A DNA stretch of 64,000 nt from positions 24,310-88,309 of the forward strand of contig JAGVSM010000976.1 of NCBI GenBank assembly GCA_022494885.1, read 5' to 3'. The notes under the pieces were generated by a model. The model was not told the origin of the DNA and made no database searches. It saw only the letters and a list, made by a program, of their open reading frames with translations. Source of the DNA: Micrasema longulum (taxonomy: Eukaryota > Arthropoda > Insecta > Trichoptera > Brachycentridae). Of this stretch, positions 32,565-42,980 are shown in pieces. The translations under genes were made by a program, and so were the position numbers. The stretch's first letter is position 1. Each line of letters begins with the position of its first letter.

Positions 32565-33475
32565 ATTCATGAAATAATAAAAATAAAAGTATTACAACTC
32601 TTTGTTTTGAACCACTATTTTTTTTTTATCACCGAACAGTTTCTAAGCTGAATTCGTTCCTGTTTTAAAATACTAACAACGTTTACCTTAATCGAGTACA
32701 TGTTGAATACTTTTCTGCTTGATACTAAGATTCGATTTATTGTTGAATAGCAAATTCTAGCACAAAATGAGTCAAATAAACCTGTAATACAATAAAAATA
32801 TTTTTAAAAACTTTCAAACAATATAAAAAAAATTGCGGAGTTTGGTAGACTCATATTTTTACAAATTGACTTATATTCGATATCTGTATTATCTTACTTT
32901 GTACAGTTATTCGGTAAAATACTCGTGTATTCATATTTACATAAAATAAATAAAGATACAAAATGAAATCTTTTTTATATGATTTCATGTTCAATGACTC
33001 GAAGCGGAAAAATGAAAAAAATACAGAAAACTTCGGGAAAGTTCCACGTTTACAAGCACACTCGTTGTGGGTTTTGAATATACGATTTTATAATATATTT
33101 ACATTGAATTGGTGGAACACAATAGAAAGGAGAACGCTCTGTTGAAGTATTACAAAGTACCAAAGAGACGTAATATTGTGATAGCAATGCTTGTCAAATT
33201 TAAGGCGAAATATATGTTACTAAACAAGTTGGCGCTAAAAGCGAACCAGAGAATGGGAAGCCAATGTTTAGAGTATTTCAGGAAGCTTATTGTACGCCCA
33301 CTTGTTCACTTCACAAAAAAGATTAATAAACTCAACAATCTTTTGGCATGTTTACTTGAACTTGATTTTTTCTTTCTTGTTCCGGTTATTTATTGGTTTG
33401 CCTATGTATAAAACGCTTTTTTCCAGTATATATATTTTCAACTAGTTATTTTTTTACGGATTTAGCGTTCCTCCA
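32565..33475. other. No gene recognised
   Basis: Two overlapping frames (32963-33145 and 33109-33411) have methionine starts but low-complexity, Lys/Leu/Phe-rich content with no recognisable domain. I do not call them genes. Confidence 0.4.
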
Positions 33476-33489
33476 TTAATATTTTCTAT

Positions 33490-33845
33490 TTTTATTACTG
33501 AGGTCTTCAGAAAGCCGATATGTCTTCCGCAATAGCCTCATTTGTGGAAATCAAACTCGGCACTGGCATAGGAAGAATGAAAGCAGAGTTAATGCGGTAG
33601 AAACGCGGTCGCTCAGACGAATGAGTGCGAAATCAATGTTTGACAGGGTTACGAATGAAGAAATCAGACCAGGTGCAAATCTTAGATAGGTGTAATTATT
33701 AAGATTAAGAAAAGGTCAATAAGATGGTTTGGTCATGCAGAATAAAGGGATGATGAAAGAATGGCAAAACAGATGCATATGGCTAGAATGAATGGTTAAG
33801 TAGGACGTGTACGACCAAGAAAGACGTCAAAATCTCAAGTTTGGT
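33490..33845 (+). mobile_element. RTE-like LINE C-terminal relic
   Basis: Plus-strand codons in shifting frames recall 'GRMKAELMR', 'RSLRRMSAKSMFDRVTNEEI' (33600-33665) and 'KRSIRWFGHAE..DDERMAKQ' (33715-33775), the thumb and connection region of RTE-clade reverse transcriptases. The 51.7-kb minus-strand relic has the same order. Several frameshifts and stops. Confidence 0.65.
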
Positions 33846-34104
33846 CACGTCAAAAGAAGAAAAAACCAAAGGACATGTATAACAAAATGTACAATGTGCA
33901 AGAAGCTTTTTAAAAAAAACGCCATATTGCGCGCGCACTTGTTTGCAGTTTAACCTCGCAGCGTCAAAAATAAAATAAAATATGGAAGACGTCCTGGAAG
34001 ATGAGTCCATCACAAGGGCAGCAATCATAATCCCTTTTTTGAGTGTTTTGAGATGTTTTCGGAAAGCACCACGACCCAAAAGCAGTTGTGTAAGCTCGTA
34101 ACTG

Positions 34105-34795
34105 CCTGAGTCATCATCATCATCATCATCATCAGTGGCTCTACAGTCCATTGTGGGCCCTGTCCTCCTCCAGAATCTGTCTCCATTCCTCCCTGCGCAC
34201 TGCGGCTCTCCTCCAGATCGTCAGACCAATTGCTCTTTTGTCACTTTCAGCATTATTCAGCCATATTGGTCTGCCTCGGCTTCGTCTGCCTTCCGGAGTG
34301 GTATAGAAAAATGGGGGTACGATTGTCATTCATTCTGTGATCGTGGCTCCGATCATTGTAATCATCTTATTTTTATGAATTGTGTATTGTTGCGTTGACT
34401 ATATTGTATAGACTATAGTTAACAGGACCAGATATATTCTTTAATATTTTTCTTTCAAATACTTATTTTACATTGTTTCCCTCTCTTTTGGTCCTAATCC
34501 AACATTCGGCCCCATATGCAATAACCGGTCTGAGGAGAGTGATGGTGTTAGTTTTTCTAAACAGAAATTTGGATCCTAGATGTTTAAACACCCATAATGC
34601 CCATAATATGGCATCCGTTTGATGCTGATAGCCATGCTCTAATCTCGGTGCTATAATGGTTATTATTAGTAATTTCAGTACCTAAATATTTAAAAGAGTT
34701 GACGTTGTCTACGTGGTGTGACCCAACATTAATTACCTCTTGTGCATAGTCAATTTGTGACTTTCTTGCTAACATATATTTAGTTTTAAATGTAT
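34105..34795 (-). mobile_element. RTE-like LINE C-terminal relic with (ATG)n tail, family 2
   Basis: Minus strand: 'NSFKYLGTEITNNN' (34640-34690), then 'LRPVIAYGAECW' in another frame (~34500), then 'RSRGRPIWLNNAESDKRAIG' and 'WRRAAVRREEWRQILEEDRA' (34150-34290). The order matches the C-terminal end of RTE-type reverse transcriptases ('KYLG..I', 'YG.E.W', 'R.RGRP..RW.D.'). It ends in an (ATG)n microsatellite (plus-strand TCATCATCA, 34111-34133). The 38.8-kb copy shares this 3' end. Confidence 0.8.
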
Positions 34796-34859
34796 TTAGT
34801 AGAGTATGTTTGCATATATTTAAAACACACTAGGTATAGAGAGTAATCAATTTGTGACT

Positions 34860-35115
34860 TTACTTGTCATAACAGATAAATAAACCATCACGCAGTTTTT
34901 CCGTAGAGGTAGGCAGAGATACATTTATACATCTTCTCAATATCTCATGCACGCACGCCGATTATTCCGACTTTTGACACATGCCATATATTTGTCGAAT
35001 TTGGTCTTACCATGTCTTTAAAACGTTCTTTTTCTGTCCATTTGTTCTACCAACGCAGTGCCCCGTTCTTGATTTTGTCGATAATTTTTATTCTAACATA
35101 ATGTACGAATCCAAC
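34860..35115 (-). mobile_element. RTE-like LINE 3' end, family 1
   Basis: Minus strand: 'IDKIKNGALRW' (35060-35095), VGIIGVRA-type codons (34955-34985), then the 3' UTR block whose plus-strand form is ACCATCACGCAGTTTTTCCG (34885-34905). Same family as the 36.0-, 46.1- and 51.3-kb copies. Decayed and interrupted. Confidence 0.7.
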
Positions 35116-35119
35116 GAAA

Positions 35120-35950
35120 AACATTTTTAAGACACGAAGATAATATTTAAAAAACGATATCGTAGCCGTTTAGGCAAAAGTCACCAACCCGAAAAATACC
35201 ATTTTGAGAAATCGCAATTTGAAAGTTTGGAGACCAAAGAAAATCAGATTTTTGTTTTTTTAAAGTTTTGTGTAGGCACATAAAACAATTCTTTCATGTC
35301 TTTAAAATTAATTCTTTCAATAAATTTTACTATTAGATATATTTTTAAATATTTGGAAGGTTTTTTTATGAGGCAAAGTGGCTAAAATTTGGTTACGTGA
35401 TTTTTGTTTGTTTACAATCTAGACAGTACAAGCCATAAACGTCAGCGAAAGGAAGGAAATATTAATTAAAATAATAATTAAAGTGTCGTGTTTAAAAAAA
35501 AAAAATTATTCGAGGAAATAATTTTTATCATTTGTAATTTTGTATTTTTTTAAATAATGTAATCTTATAAAGTCACATCGTAAAAAAATAAAAAAAACGG
35601 ATTAACGCAACATTTTTTTAAGTTACCTTGGCGACGTTTGCCTTTTAAAGAACATAATTTTAGGCTTCGAATGGCATATTTAAGTTAAAACTGTCATTTG
35701 TAGGGTTAGGATGGGTGTTTGCTCGAATTGCGACGATATATTCGGAGACACGAGGACATATTTGAAGACATGCGACTATTAATATCAAAGGGAAATGTTA
35801 ACGTTTGAGAATTGGCACTTTGCAGAACATAAAATATCCCTTGCGATTAGTTATAATTGGCGGCCTACCCTTAATAGAGTAAAGAGAAAGGTACCAGACA
35901 AGGTAAATCCATTAGCCGATACTACAGACTACAGGAAACGGAGATAGGAC
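35120..35950. other. No gene recognised
   Basis: Unassigned AT-rich sequence. Confidence 0.5.
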
Positions 35951-35959
35951 TTTAGGTAC

Positions 35960-36400
35960 AACTTAATGTAATAAAGCCATCTTGAAAATGTTGTGAATTT
36001 TAACACGTTCTTTGGGAAGCTAAGTGTAAACAAACAAACCATCACGGTGTTTCCCCGTAGGGGTGAGGAAAGAGGAAAGAGGATAGAAAGCCATATCATT
36101 CTGTCTTCGCTTACATACATCACTTCCTTTATATTCATACATCTTCTCATGCTCGCGCGCCGATTATTCCGGCATATCCATATTCAAGTAAACTCGTATG
36201 TTAGATTTTGCCATGCTATATCTTTCTCTGTCTTTCATTTGCTTTCTCGCATCCATCAACATTCACATTGTAAGCCCTTTTAACCATTCTTTCGCCGTCC
36301 ATTTGCTCTACATGTCAAAACAAATGCAAATCTCCTTTCTTGATTTTGTCAATAATGTTTATCTGAGCTTTACATACAAAATACATGGATCTTAACATTA
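35960..36400 (-). mobile_element. RTE-like LINE 3' end, family 1
   Basis: Minus strand from about 36395: DKIKKGDLHLF-like codons, 'EQMDGERMVKR' (36290-36325), 'NVDGCEKANERQRKIWHGKI' (36210-36270), 'GIIGARA' (36155-36175), then a 3' UTR with the plus-strand block ACCATCACGGTGTTTCCCCG (36040-36059). It is parallel to the 46.1-kb copy. Stops interrupt it. The plus-strand frames over it are shadows. Confidence 0.75.
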
Positions 36401-36544
36401 ATGCAACTATTGTTTTTAGTTTTACCACATATTTGCCCGAGAGTTCGCATTTCGACAGCATGGCACTTCTTTTTAACTCTTCTTTTGGTATGTTATGCCA
36501 AAAAAATGTTTTATAATCTAAAACAAATAAATATTCACTATCAC

Positions 36545-36615
36545 CCCCTTAACCCACCCTCGATGATGCATAAGGCACTGTACAGGAACACCAATGACTG
36601 TTAACTTGATATTTT
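36545..36615 (-). mobile_element. SINE2 tail fragment
   Basis: CACCCTCGATGATGCATAAGG...CACTGTACAGGAACACCAAT read on the minus strand matches the SINE2 end (ATTGGTGT..GCAGTGCCCTATGCA). No head. Confidence 0.5.
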
Positions 36616-36619
36616 TTTA

Positions 36620-37345
36620 CTATTGTTTTATTGCTATTAATATCATGTCATTAAATTTATATTTACCTGTTATTTTAAAAAATAATAAATCTTTTAACTA
36701 ACGGCACATAATTTAATGTTTTATAAATTACATTGTTTGTCGATCAATATTCTACATAACTTTTTAAACTAAAATCCGAGGAGGAATTAGGGCGCGGACC
36801 GGGCGGTTAGAAAAAAAAACATTGAAGTCCCATAGTTATTTAATGGTCAATACAATAAAAAAAAACAACTTAAATATTCTTACTAAAAGCCTAAATATCC
36901 TAAAAAATTAGCAATTAATTGTGTTTTTCTTCGAAAGATACATTTGAAACAGTTTAACAACTTAAAATCGCTAAACAATTGACCAAATTTGACTTCCAGC
37001 GTTTCAGCTTTAATGTACAGATATCATATCCCATCATACCAGCACTTTTGCTGATAGGGAATATTTTGTACAAATTACATATTGATTTATTTTATTTTTT
37101 ATGGTTCACAAACAATAAACAATACATTTGACATTGGTATAATAATTACAAACTGTTATTTTAGATATTGTTCATCAATTATGTGTGAACACAGCATGCA
37201 CAAATAAAAAAAAAGTATCAAATATTTTTTTTTTAAATTGGCTTGCTTAATTGAATTCTATTATTGTTAAAAAAGTTATATAATTATTGTTTCAAAAGTT
37301 ATAACAACAAATTATTACTAACAGGTTATTACAAATTATTTTACG
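36620..37345. other. No gene recognised
   Basis: Unassigned AT-rich sequence. A small GC-richer word, AGGGCGCGGACCGGGCGG, lies near 36789. Confidence 0.45.
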
Positions 37346-37349
37346 TATC

Positions 37350-37995
37350 CAACAAAAATGACTATTTGATTTTATAAATTGCGTTACAGTTTTTCTATAA
37401 ATATTTAATGTATCGTTAAAGATATCAATATCAGCATTACTTTCAACATTCTTATACAATCTTAACATACGTTGGATGCATTGAAGTACGCCATATTATT
37501 ATTGAGTTTTGGAAGGTAAAATGTTGTGTACGATCTCAACCGCCAAATGGGGACATTCAGGGGTACATTCTCTAAACAAAATGTAGAATCAAATCAATCA
37601 ATGAATTATTTTAAAAAGATATATCAAGACTAAAATCTGTCTTCTAAATTCCAACGTATCTAGACCAAAATGTTTTAGGCGCTGATCATAAGACTGAAGG
37701 GTTCTGTCCAGGTTATATTTAAGTGTAAGGTTATGAAGATTTTTTTTGCACAAATTCAATTAAACTCATGTGAGTTATGTAATTTGATGACCAGACTACA
37801 GGCCCAAATTCCAAATTACTACGAACTAATGAATTGTAAAAACATATTATCGATGGTACAGATTTGAAAGTTTAACATATTCTGAATATAAATTCTATCA
37901 TCTTTAGGGCTTTTTCTTTTATATTGTTAAAGTGTGTGGAAAATGTGAAGCGTGAGTCAAGAGTTATTCGTAGATCTCAAATATGTTTTAAAAAA
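37350..37995 (-). mobile_element. Jockey-like LINE C-terminal relic
   Basis: Minus strand near 37830: 'SLVRSNLEFGPVVWSSNY', then 'EFVQKKFLHNLTLKYN' (~37740), 'YDQRLKHFGLDTLEFRRQIL' (~37650-37700) and 'VPIWRLRSYTTFYLP' (~37510-37550), in the order of a Jockey-type C-terminus. The frame is nearly open for 150 codons. The fingers, palm and endonuclease are missing. No ORF of this element begins with a clean methionine. Confidence 0.75.
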
Positions 37996-38020
37996 AATTG
38001 ATAAAGACGTATTTTAGGTG

Positions 38021-38399
38021 ACTATAGTCCTTAAAATATAGCTTGAAACTCTGTTTCCGAAAATTGATATAAAAAACGCAATAACAAGCCTATTATAGTT
38101 TGATTAACACAATTATTCACCAAAAAATAAGACATTTATACTTTTTTCATGAACAACATCGAATGGACTATTTTTTTATTCGATCAATTTACATTGATCA
38201 ATTTGTCCCATCTCTGACGTTTTTGCAAAATGATATAACCTTGTAAGAACGTCGTTAATAATTTGGTTTATTTTTGTTTTTTTTTAGTTTTAAAGCTGAT
38301 TTTATACTTTTATAACTTCTTTGACGTTACTACAAAGTTATGCCGTCACTTTTTCTGACAAATGTCGTTCTAATCAAGTTACATTTTAAGGACTATAGT
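38021..38399. mobile_element. TIR element, 379 bp, perfect 17-bp ends
   Basis: ACTATAGTCCTTAAAAT at 38021-38037 is exactly inverted at 38383-38399, and weaker inverted similarity extends to about 26 bp. There is no transposase. Its central part (38047-38237) is nearly identical to the 210-bp insertion at 40952-41161. Target duplication is unclear; TA lies inside the ends (CTATAG), so a TA-flanked GTCCTTAAAAT end is an alternative boundary. Confidence 0.7.
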
Positions 38400-38429
38400 T
38401 AAGATCTAATTCCAAAAAAAGTCTCTCCA

Positions 38430-38640
38430 AATAAGTATTTACAATTGCGGCAATGTGTTGACGGGCACCGGATTAGCAAAAAATGTTGGCGCCATAGGAC
38501 CGATACATATCGCACATTCCTTTCATGGCGAAGATGTCCTACTCGTATTTCGAGCACTTGACCTTATCTCTACTTGGCCCATCGACTACCGAGACGCCAT
38601 AAACTCATAAAAACACACAAACATTGGACGGATTCGGTGG
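38430..38640 (+). other. GC-richer open stretch, unassigned
   Basis: A frame from about 38437 to a stop near 38609 is open in two phases. One phase contains 'GAIGPIHIAHSFHGEDVLLV', with more balanced composition than its surroundings. No ATG start, no splice sites I trust and no recognisable domain. It may be a transposon or exon remnant. Confidence 0.2.
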
Positions 38641-38814
38641 ATTTTCGAGAGATTTAAGTAAACAGACTGCTCAATGTTTTAAACTGCTTTATCTTAATAT
38701 ACGAGATCACTTAAGTCTGAGACAAGTAACTTCGAACTTGTGAGTAAAGTGGTTTTTATGCACTGGATTGGTTACCATGTTACCAACAGTATTTCTTTGG
38801 TCAAAAAACATAAA

Positions 38815-39270
38815 ATTTTCATCATCATCAGTGGCGCTACAGCCCGTTGTGGGCCCTGGCCTCCTCCAGAATTTGTCTGCATTCGGCTCTTCTCCAGTTA
38901 GTCAGGCCAATTGCTCTTATGTCACTTTCCACATTATCCAGCCATCTTAATTGTGGTCCGCCTCTGCTTCGTCTGCCTTCTGGAGTGGTATAATTTCTTT
39001 ATTTATATATTTAAATAGAGAAATTATATAATCTTTTTTGGGGTGCGGTTATCATTCATTCTGAGCACATGGCCCAACCATTGTAATCTTCTTATTTTGA
39101 TGAATTGTGCAATGCTGGGTTCGCCATACAGTGCCTCTAATTCATGATTAAACCATCTCCCCCACACTCCGTTTTGGTTGACAGCACTAAACTTGCGAGC
39201 TTTTTTTTTCTTCTCGTGTCTTATAAAATATATTATTTTCTGTGTAACACGTTCTCTCATTATATTTGTG
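38815..39270 (-). mobile_element. RTE-like LINE C-terminal relic, family 2
   Basis: Minus-strand frame 39024-39260: 'NHELEALYGEPSIAQFIKIR' then 'RLQWLGHVLRMNDNRTPKKI', followed (after a short AT-rich interruption, 38990-39030) by the RSRGRP-region and the EEWRQILEE region near 38860, as in the 34.1-kb copy. It ends in (ATG)n (plus-strand CATCATCATC, 38819-38829). The order is right for the family 2 C-terminus. Confidence 0.8.
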
Positions 39271-39399
39271 AAAAACTTTAACTGGATGTATGTACTATTT
39301 TTTATATTTTGTATTCTTATATAACAACTGTTGTTTTTCCTTAATAAATAAAAATATATGTTTTATTTTCTGGAAGCGCCGCATCGGCAGTAAACGAGT

Positions 39400-39738
39400 G
39401 TATCAACACGGACAAAATGCGCCTGGTGTTATTTTAGAATCACTTATTTTTCAAAAGAGAACGAGGTTTGACTTTTTTTTTTTTTTTTTTTTCATACAAA
39501 CGTATTCCCGTATTTTCTCCCTGGATTATGGCTCTAGAGCAGTGATTTTTTTACGCACTATAGATGTCAGTCACAGCATATGCCCTTAAAGTGCAGGAAT
39601 TCCCGGGTATCTACCCATACATACCTTCGACCCTAGTGCGCGGTGTCCTTATCTCCGCTCCGCGTGCAGGGAGCGAGGACATGAAGTGGTCGACTTTGTA
39701 TCGTATTGGGCCATAATTCAGTGGTGACTGGTGACGTC
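39400..39738. other. Unassigned; T-run and a GC-richer block
   Basis: A 19-base T-run at 39472-39492 is followed by a CpG-containing block (39590-39700) with CCCTAGTGCGCGGTGTCC and TCCGCTCCGCGTGCAGGG. No gene or known repeat recognised. Confidence 0.35.
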
Positions 39739-39739
39739 C

Positions 39740-40415
39740 GAACACTTCTTCCCATTTAGCCCTAATGTTCTAATCTGTATCCGTTGGACCGAATTACAAA
39801 ACCAGATAATCCACCGAAGTCTGAAAATTTGTATTCGTTATATCTTTGATCTTCGCAAATTTGACCACATAACCGAGTATCGCACGCAACTACACTGGCT
39901 CAGTAGCTGGCATAGAAGAAACATTCACATTCTATCACTTCTTCACAATATTTTAAATAATCCCACTTCGCCTGTTTATCTGTTTAACACGGACTATCTC
40001 TTCGTTCTAGTAACGAGAGAACCCTTTTAATACCCTGTCATCGCTCTAATTTTCTTGCCTCCTCTTTCATAGTAGTAGCCGCTCGATTGTAGAATAATCT
40101 ACGCACTAATGTTAGAGACGTCCCTTTTTTATTTACATTTGTCACAAAATGTCACTATTTAAATTGTTTCTTTATCCTTCTTCTTTCCTTCCCATCCCCT
40201 CTCCTCTCTCCATAGTATAGTGTTAATTTTATTTTGTTAATCTTTGTTTTTAATTTTTGTATAAAATTGCAAGATTCAATATGTCCATGTATTTATAATT
40301 TTCTCAAACTGAACGGTTTGGGTAGGTAGGAAGAAATTGCCTTAAGGCAATAAGCCCGCCCTTACATGTATATTTATTGTATATGTATATAAAGTGTCAA
40401 ATAAATAAATAAAAT
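39740..40415 (+). mobile_element. 'LRKFDH'-family LINE 3' end, most complete copy
   Basis: The frame 39731-40030 contains 'ICIRYIFDLRKFDHITEYRT', 'QLHWLSSWHRRNIHILSLLH' and 'NPTSPVYL', then another frame 'SRFLASSFIVVAARL'-like and 'NNLRTNVR'. The 3' UTR has the pyrimidine-rich TTTCCTTCCCATCCCCTCTCC block (40185-40210) and ends TTGCCTTAAGGCAATAAGCCCGCCC and AATAAATAAATAAA at about 40410. CR1/L2-group by motif order. 5'-truncated. Confidence 0.82.
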
Positions 40416-40604
40416 GTCTGAAAGTTGAGATATAAACAAAATTCAAATATATTAAAATAGAACAATACATTAAAGTATTCATTATTTTAAAAAAATGATT
40501 TTCAGACCATTTTCAGAAAAGTTGATTAAAAGTTATTATAGCCATAATGTTGGAACATTGAATCATTCACACACTTTACTTCACTGTCAAATTAAAACAA
40601 AATG

Positions 40605-40735
40605 TAAATGGGGGCTAGATTACTTACCATCCATGCGCTCTGTAGCTGCAAGACGTACTGTAACCTAGCTCATATATATGTTAAAAATGAAATCTCAATC
40701 TTAAGCTCTGTAGCCGCAAGACGTGCAGGGATACT
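40605..40735 (-). repeat. Dispersed repeat K, copy 1 (one and a half units)
   Basis: On the minus strand: TACAGTACGTCTTGCAGCTA, then CAGAGCGCATGGATGGTAAG and TAGCCCCCATTTAC. A second partial GCACGTCTTGCGGCTACAGA lies at 40706-40727. The same unit occurs at 43.85, 56.8, 57.0 and 57.35 kb. Nature unknown. Confidence 0.6.
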
Positions 40736-40744
40736 TATTTATTA

Positions 40745-40860
40745 TTAACGCCATTTTCGTCATGTAGTAGGCACCTTAAGGGCGCTTTACAAAGATCTTC
40801 TCTGAATACCAGTTTAATTTTAACTCAAAGTCTATAATTTAAATACAACAAATTTTTTTT
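40745..40860 (-). mobile_element. L2-like LINE 3' UTR fragment
   Basis: Minus strand: AAGCGCCCTTAAGGTGCC and ATGGCGTTAATAATAA. The neighbouring CAAAGATCTTCTCTGAATACC segment is also present at 42.92 kb, so these two are from the same subfamily. Confidence 0.7.
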
Positions 40861-40889
40861 TTACATGTTTCAGATTTATTTAAATGACT

Positions 40890-41560
40890 TCTTTCAAAAC
40901 AAGGTTAGGTCGTTTCGCATCTCGATTACTGTAACAGAATATCTCTAGTACAAATCAAATCGATTTTATCAGTTGTTTCATGCAAACATGAAACTCTGTT
41001 TAAGAAAATTGATATAAAAAACGCAAAAACAAGCCTATCATGGTGTGATTAACACAATTATTCAACAAAAAATAAGACATTTATACTTTTTTCATGAACA
41101 ACATCGAATGGATTATTTTTTTATTCGATCAATTTGTCCCATCTCTGACGTTTTTGCAACTGAATATCTCTAGTACCGGAAATATTGAAAATCTACCAAA
41201 ATACCAAACTTCAATCTGTTTTCAATGCAGCAACAAAGCTTATTACTTATTACTGGGTTTAAAAAATATTCTTACATCTCACAACGTCTTCGAGATTTGC
41301 ACTGCTTAAACAGCCTGGAGAGAATAAAGTACAAGCTTTGCCGGATACTATTCAAACTCCTTCATGAAATAGCTTCGAGATATCTATCGGACTTATGTGT
41401 TAGGGAAAATATATATCAAAGAAAATGTACTCTTAGGTCAGCATTTCAGTCGGGCAGAGGAAAACTTTATTTGTTTATTGATGTTCATACTATTCGAATA
41501 TTTGTGTACGTTTTAACATGTATTCTTTCGGGAAATTTTGCCGTAACCTTAAATTTTAGC
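40890..41560 (+). mobile_element. L2-like LINE C-terminal relic, interrupted by a 210-bp insertion
   Basis: If 40952-41161 plus one copy of the 15-bp duplication is skipped, the frame from about 40919 runs on without a break: 'LDYCNRISLVPEILKIYQN' continuing into 'KLQSVFNAATKLI' (41210-41250). This is the 'DYCN...G.P...I..LQ.V.NAAAR.I' region of CR1/L2-type reverse transcriptases. Then 'RLRDLHCLNSLERIKYKLC' (41280-41335), 'RYLSDLC' and 'RKCTLRSAF' (41380-41445). The 3' end after about 41490 is lost. Confidence 0.8.
40937..41176. mobile_element. 210-bp insertion with perfect 15-bp target duplication
   Basis: GAATATCTCTAGTAC occurs at 40937-40951 and again at 41162-41176, flanking 210 bp (40952-41161) that interrupt the L2-like reverse transcriptase frame. 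The inserted sequence matches 38047-38237 (shared blocks include ACAAGCCTAT, AAAAAATAAGACATTTATAC and TTTTTTCATGAACAACATCG). A 15-bp duplication is typical of LINE-driven retroposition, but there is no clear poly-A or tRNA-like head. Its identity is unknown. Confidence 0.8.
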
Positions 41561-41562
41561 TA

Positions 41563-41645
41563 TTATTATTATTATGGATAACTTGTATGACACCATTTTT
41601 GTAATAAATAATACCTCAAGGGTGCTCCCCAAAGTCATTCTGTCG
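41563..41645 (-). mobile_element. L2-like LINE 3' end, abutting the previous relic at ATT repeats
   Basis: The minus strand gives GAGCACCCTTGAGGTATT, AAAATGGTGTCATACAAGTT, ATCCATAATAATAATAATA. It lies directly against the plus-strand L2 relic, meeting at the (ATT)n run 41563-41576. Confidence 0.75.
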
Positions 41646-41649
41646 TGTC

Positions 41650-41970
41650 CGATATGTTCGAGAAAACAAAGAAAAAAAGGCTTGTCAGGAGTGGGGTGGG
41701 TACTCTTGTGTGGAAAAGGTTTTTCAATCCCGAGTTATCAAGAGGTTTTTTTTTGGCATTGTATTTAGTGATATACAGAAAACTGTACATTATTTATTTA
41801 CACATTTTTACAATATTTACATTTTTTTGTTAAAAACTTTATTGGCCTATAGGTGTATTGAATTTTTTTGTTATAATGGCTGTTTTTTTTTAAGAACATA
41901 ATTTTCCTCGTGAACATTGTTGGAAATCGAACCATAAACATTATGCTTGATTGCCAAACGTGTTAACCAT
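41650..41970. other. No gene recognised
   Basis: Overlapping short frames with shared codons in this stretch are products of AT-rich sequence. Nothing recognisable. Confidence 0.45.
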
Positions 41971-41974
41971 TCAT

Positions 41975-42228
41975 CATTACCTTTCCGCACCTAATGGTGC
42001 ATAGGGCACTGTATTGAAAAACCAATCACAGCGTATCTTGATTATTTATGTTGCATGAAGGTAAGATGATCAGTCTTACGATTCAGGTGCCAGTTCAGGA
42101 ACTGTGAAATATTCTAGAGCAAAAACACATTTTTAATTAAATATTTCATGTCAACTATATCGGGAATCGAACCCGAGACCTCTTGCATGGTAGGCAAATG
42201 AGCTGACTATTACACCACGACGCTGACA
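41975..42228 (-). mobile_element. SINE2 copy, full length
   Basis: Minus strand from 42228: head GCGTCGTGGTGTAATAGTCA, TTTGCCTACCATGCAAGAGG (anticodon arm), B-box GGGTTCGATTCCC, then the GATATAGTTGACATGAAATA body, and a tail with CTGCGATTGGT..., CAGTGCCCTATGCACC. It is the most complete minus-strand SINE2. Confidence 0.85.
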
Positions 42229-42229
42229 A

Positions 42230-42740
42230 CCATTATCATGGCCGCTTACCATTCAGCGTAAGGGAATTTTTTAAATATTTTAAGTCGTAAAAACAAAAAC
42301 CATTTTGTAATTCAAACGTTCAGCGCAACTCTCGTAATTTGTTTGAGGAATTTTTATTCGATTCCATGGCTATTTACCTTAAATGCACTTGGGTAACATT
42401 ATGTTGAAGTGCACTAAACAGCAAAGTGCATTTTTTTCTGAAACAACTTGAGGCGGTATGAAACGGAATATGTCTCACGTTCGAGAGTTACAAAATGCGA
42501 GCTTGTGGTCGTTTTTTAGTTTATTTTCCTTTGGAAATCTTTATCCGCCGCTATTTTCACCCACGATGCAGCCTTAGAGTAGAGCCAATCCCCGCAAAAC
42601 CTTATATCATACGTCACAGTGACTTAAAAGATATTATTATAGAAGGCGGAAAAATGAATTATAAGGAAACTTCTTGAAGGCTTCGCCGGCGTCTTCAGAA
42701 TTTTACACTATAGAAATAGGATCAAAGTGACAACTTAATG
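42230..42740. other. No gene recognised
   Basis: A 60-codon frame (42495-42677) has balanced composition (includes 'PLEIFIRRYFHPRC') but no recognisable domain. Confidence 0.4.
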
Positions 42741-42744
42741 AAAT

Positions 42745-42975
42745 AATATATTAATCTGGTAGATGCATTTAATATAAGCGTAAGGCGTCTGTCAGCTAGT
42801 TTGTCTGGATTGCATAGTTCCCTTAGATATTCTGGAGCAGAGTTCATAATTTTAATATATTAAAATAAAATAAAACATCGAAGTATTTAGCATAAAAAAA
42901 AATAATTTTGGGATCAAGGGCGCTTTACAAAGATCTTCTATGAATACCAGTTTAATTTAACTTAAAGTTTATAAC
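42745..42975 (-). mobile_element. L2-like LINE 3' end, rearranged
   Basis: Minus strand near 42840: 'NSAPEYLRELCNPDKLADRR' codons in the order seen at 6.25 kb. Nearer the 3' side, AAGCGCCCTTGATCCC and the segment AGAAGATCTTTGTAAAG. The 3' UTR piece (42905-42975) is out of the expected position relative to the codons, so a rearrangement or two insertions are likely. Confidence 0.65.
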
Positions 42976-42980
42976 ATATT

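Noticed and set aside
33109..33411. 100-residue plus-strand protein
   Set aside because: Lys/Leu/Phe-rich with no domain, no supporting splice or promoter signal; consistent with chance in AT-rich DNA.
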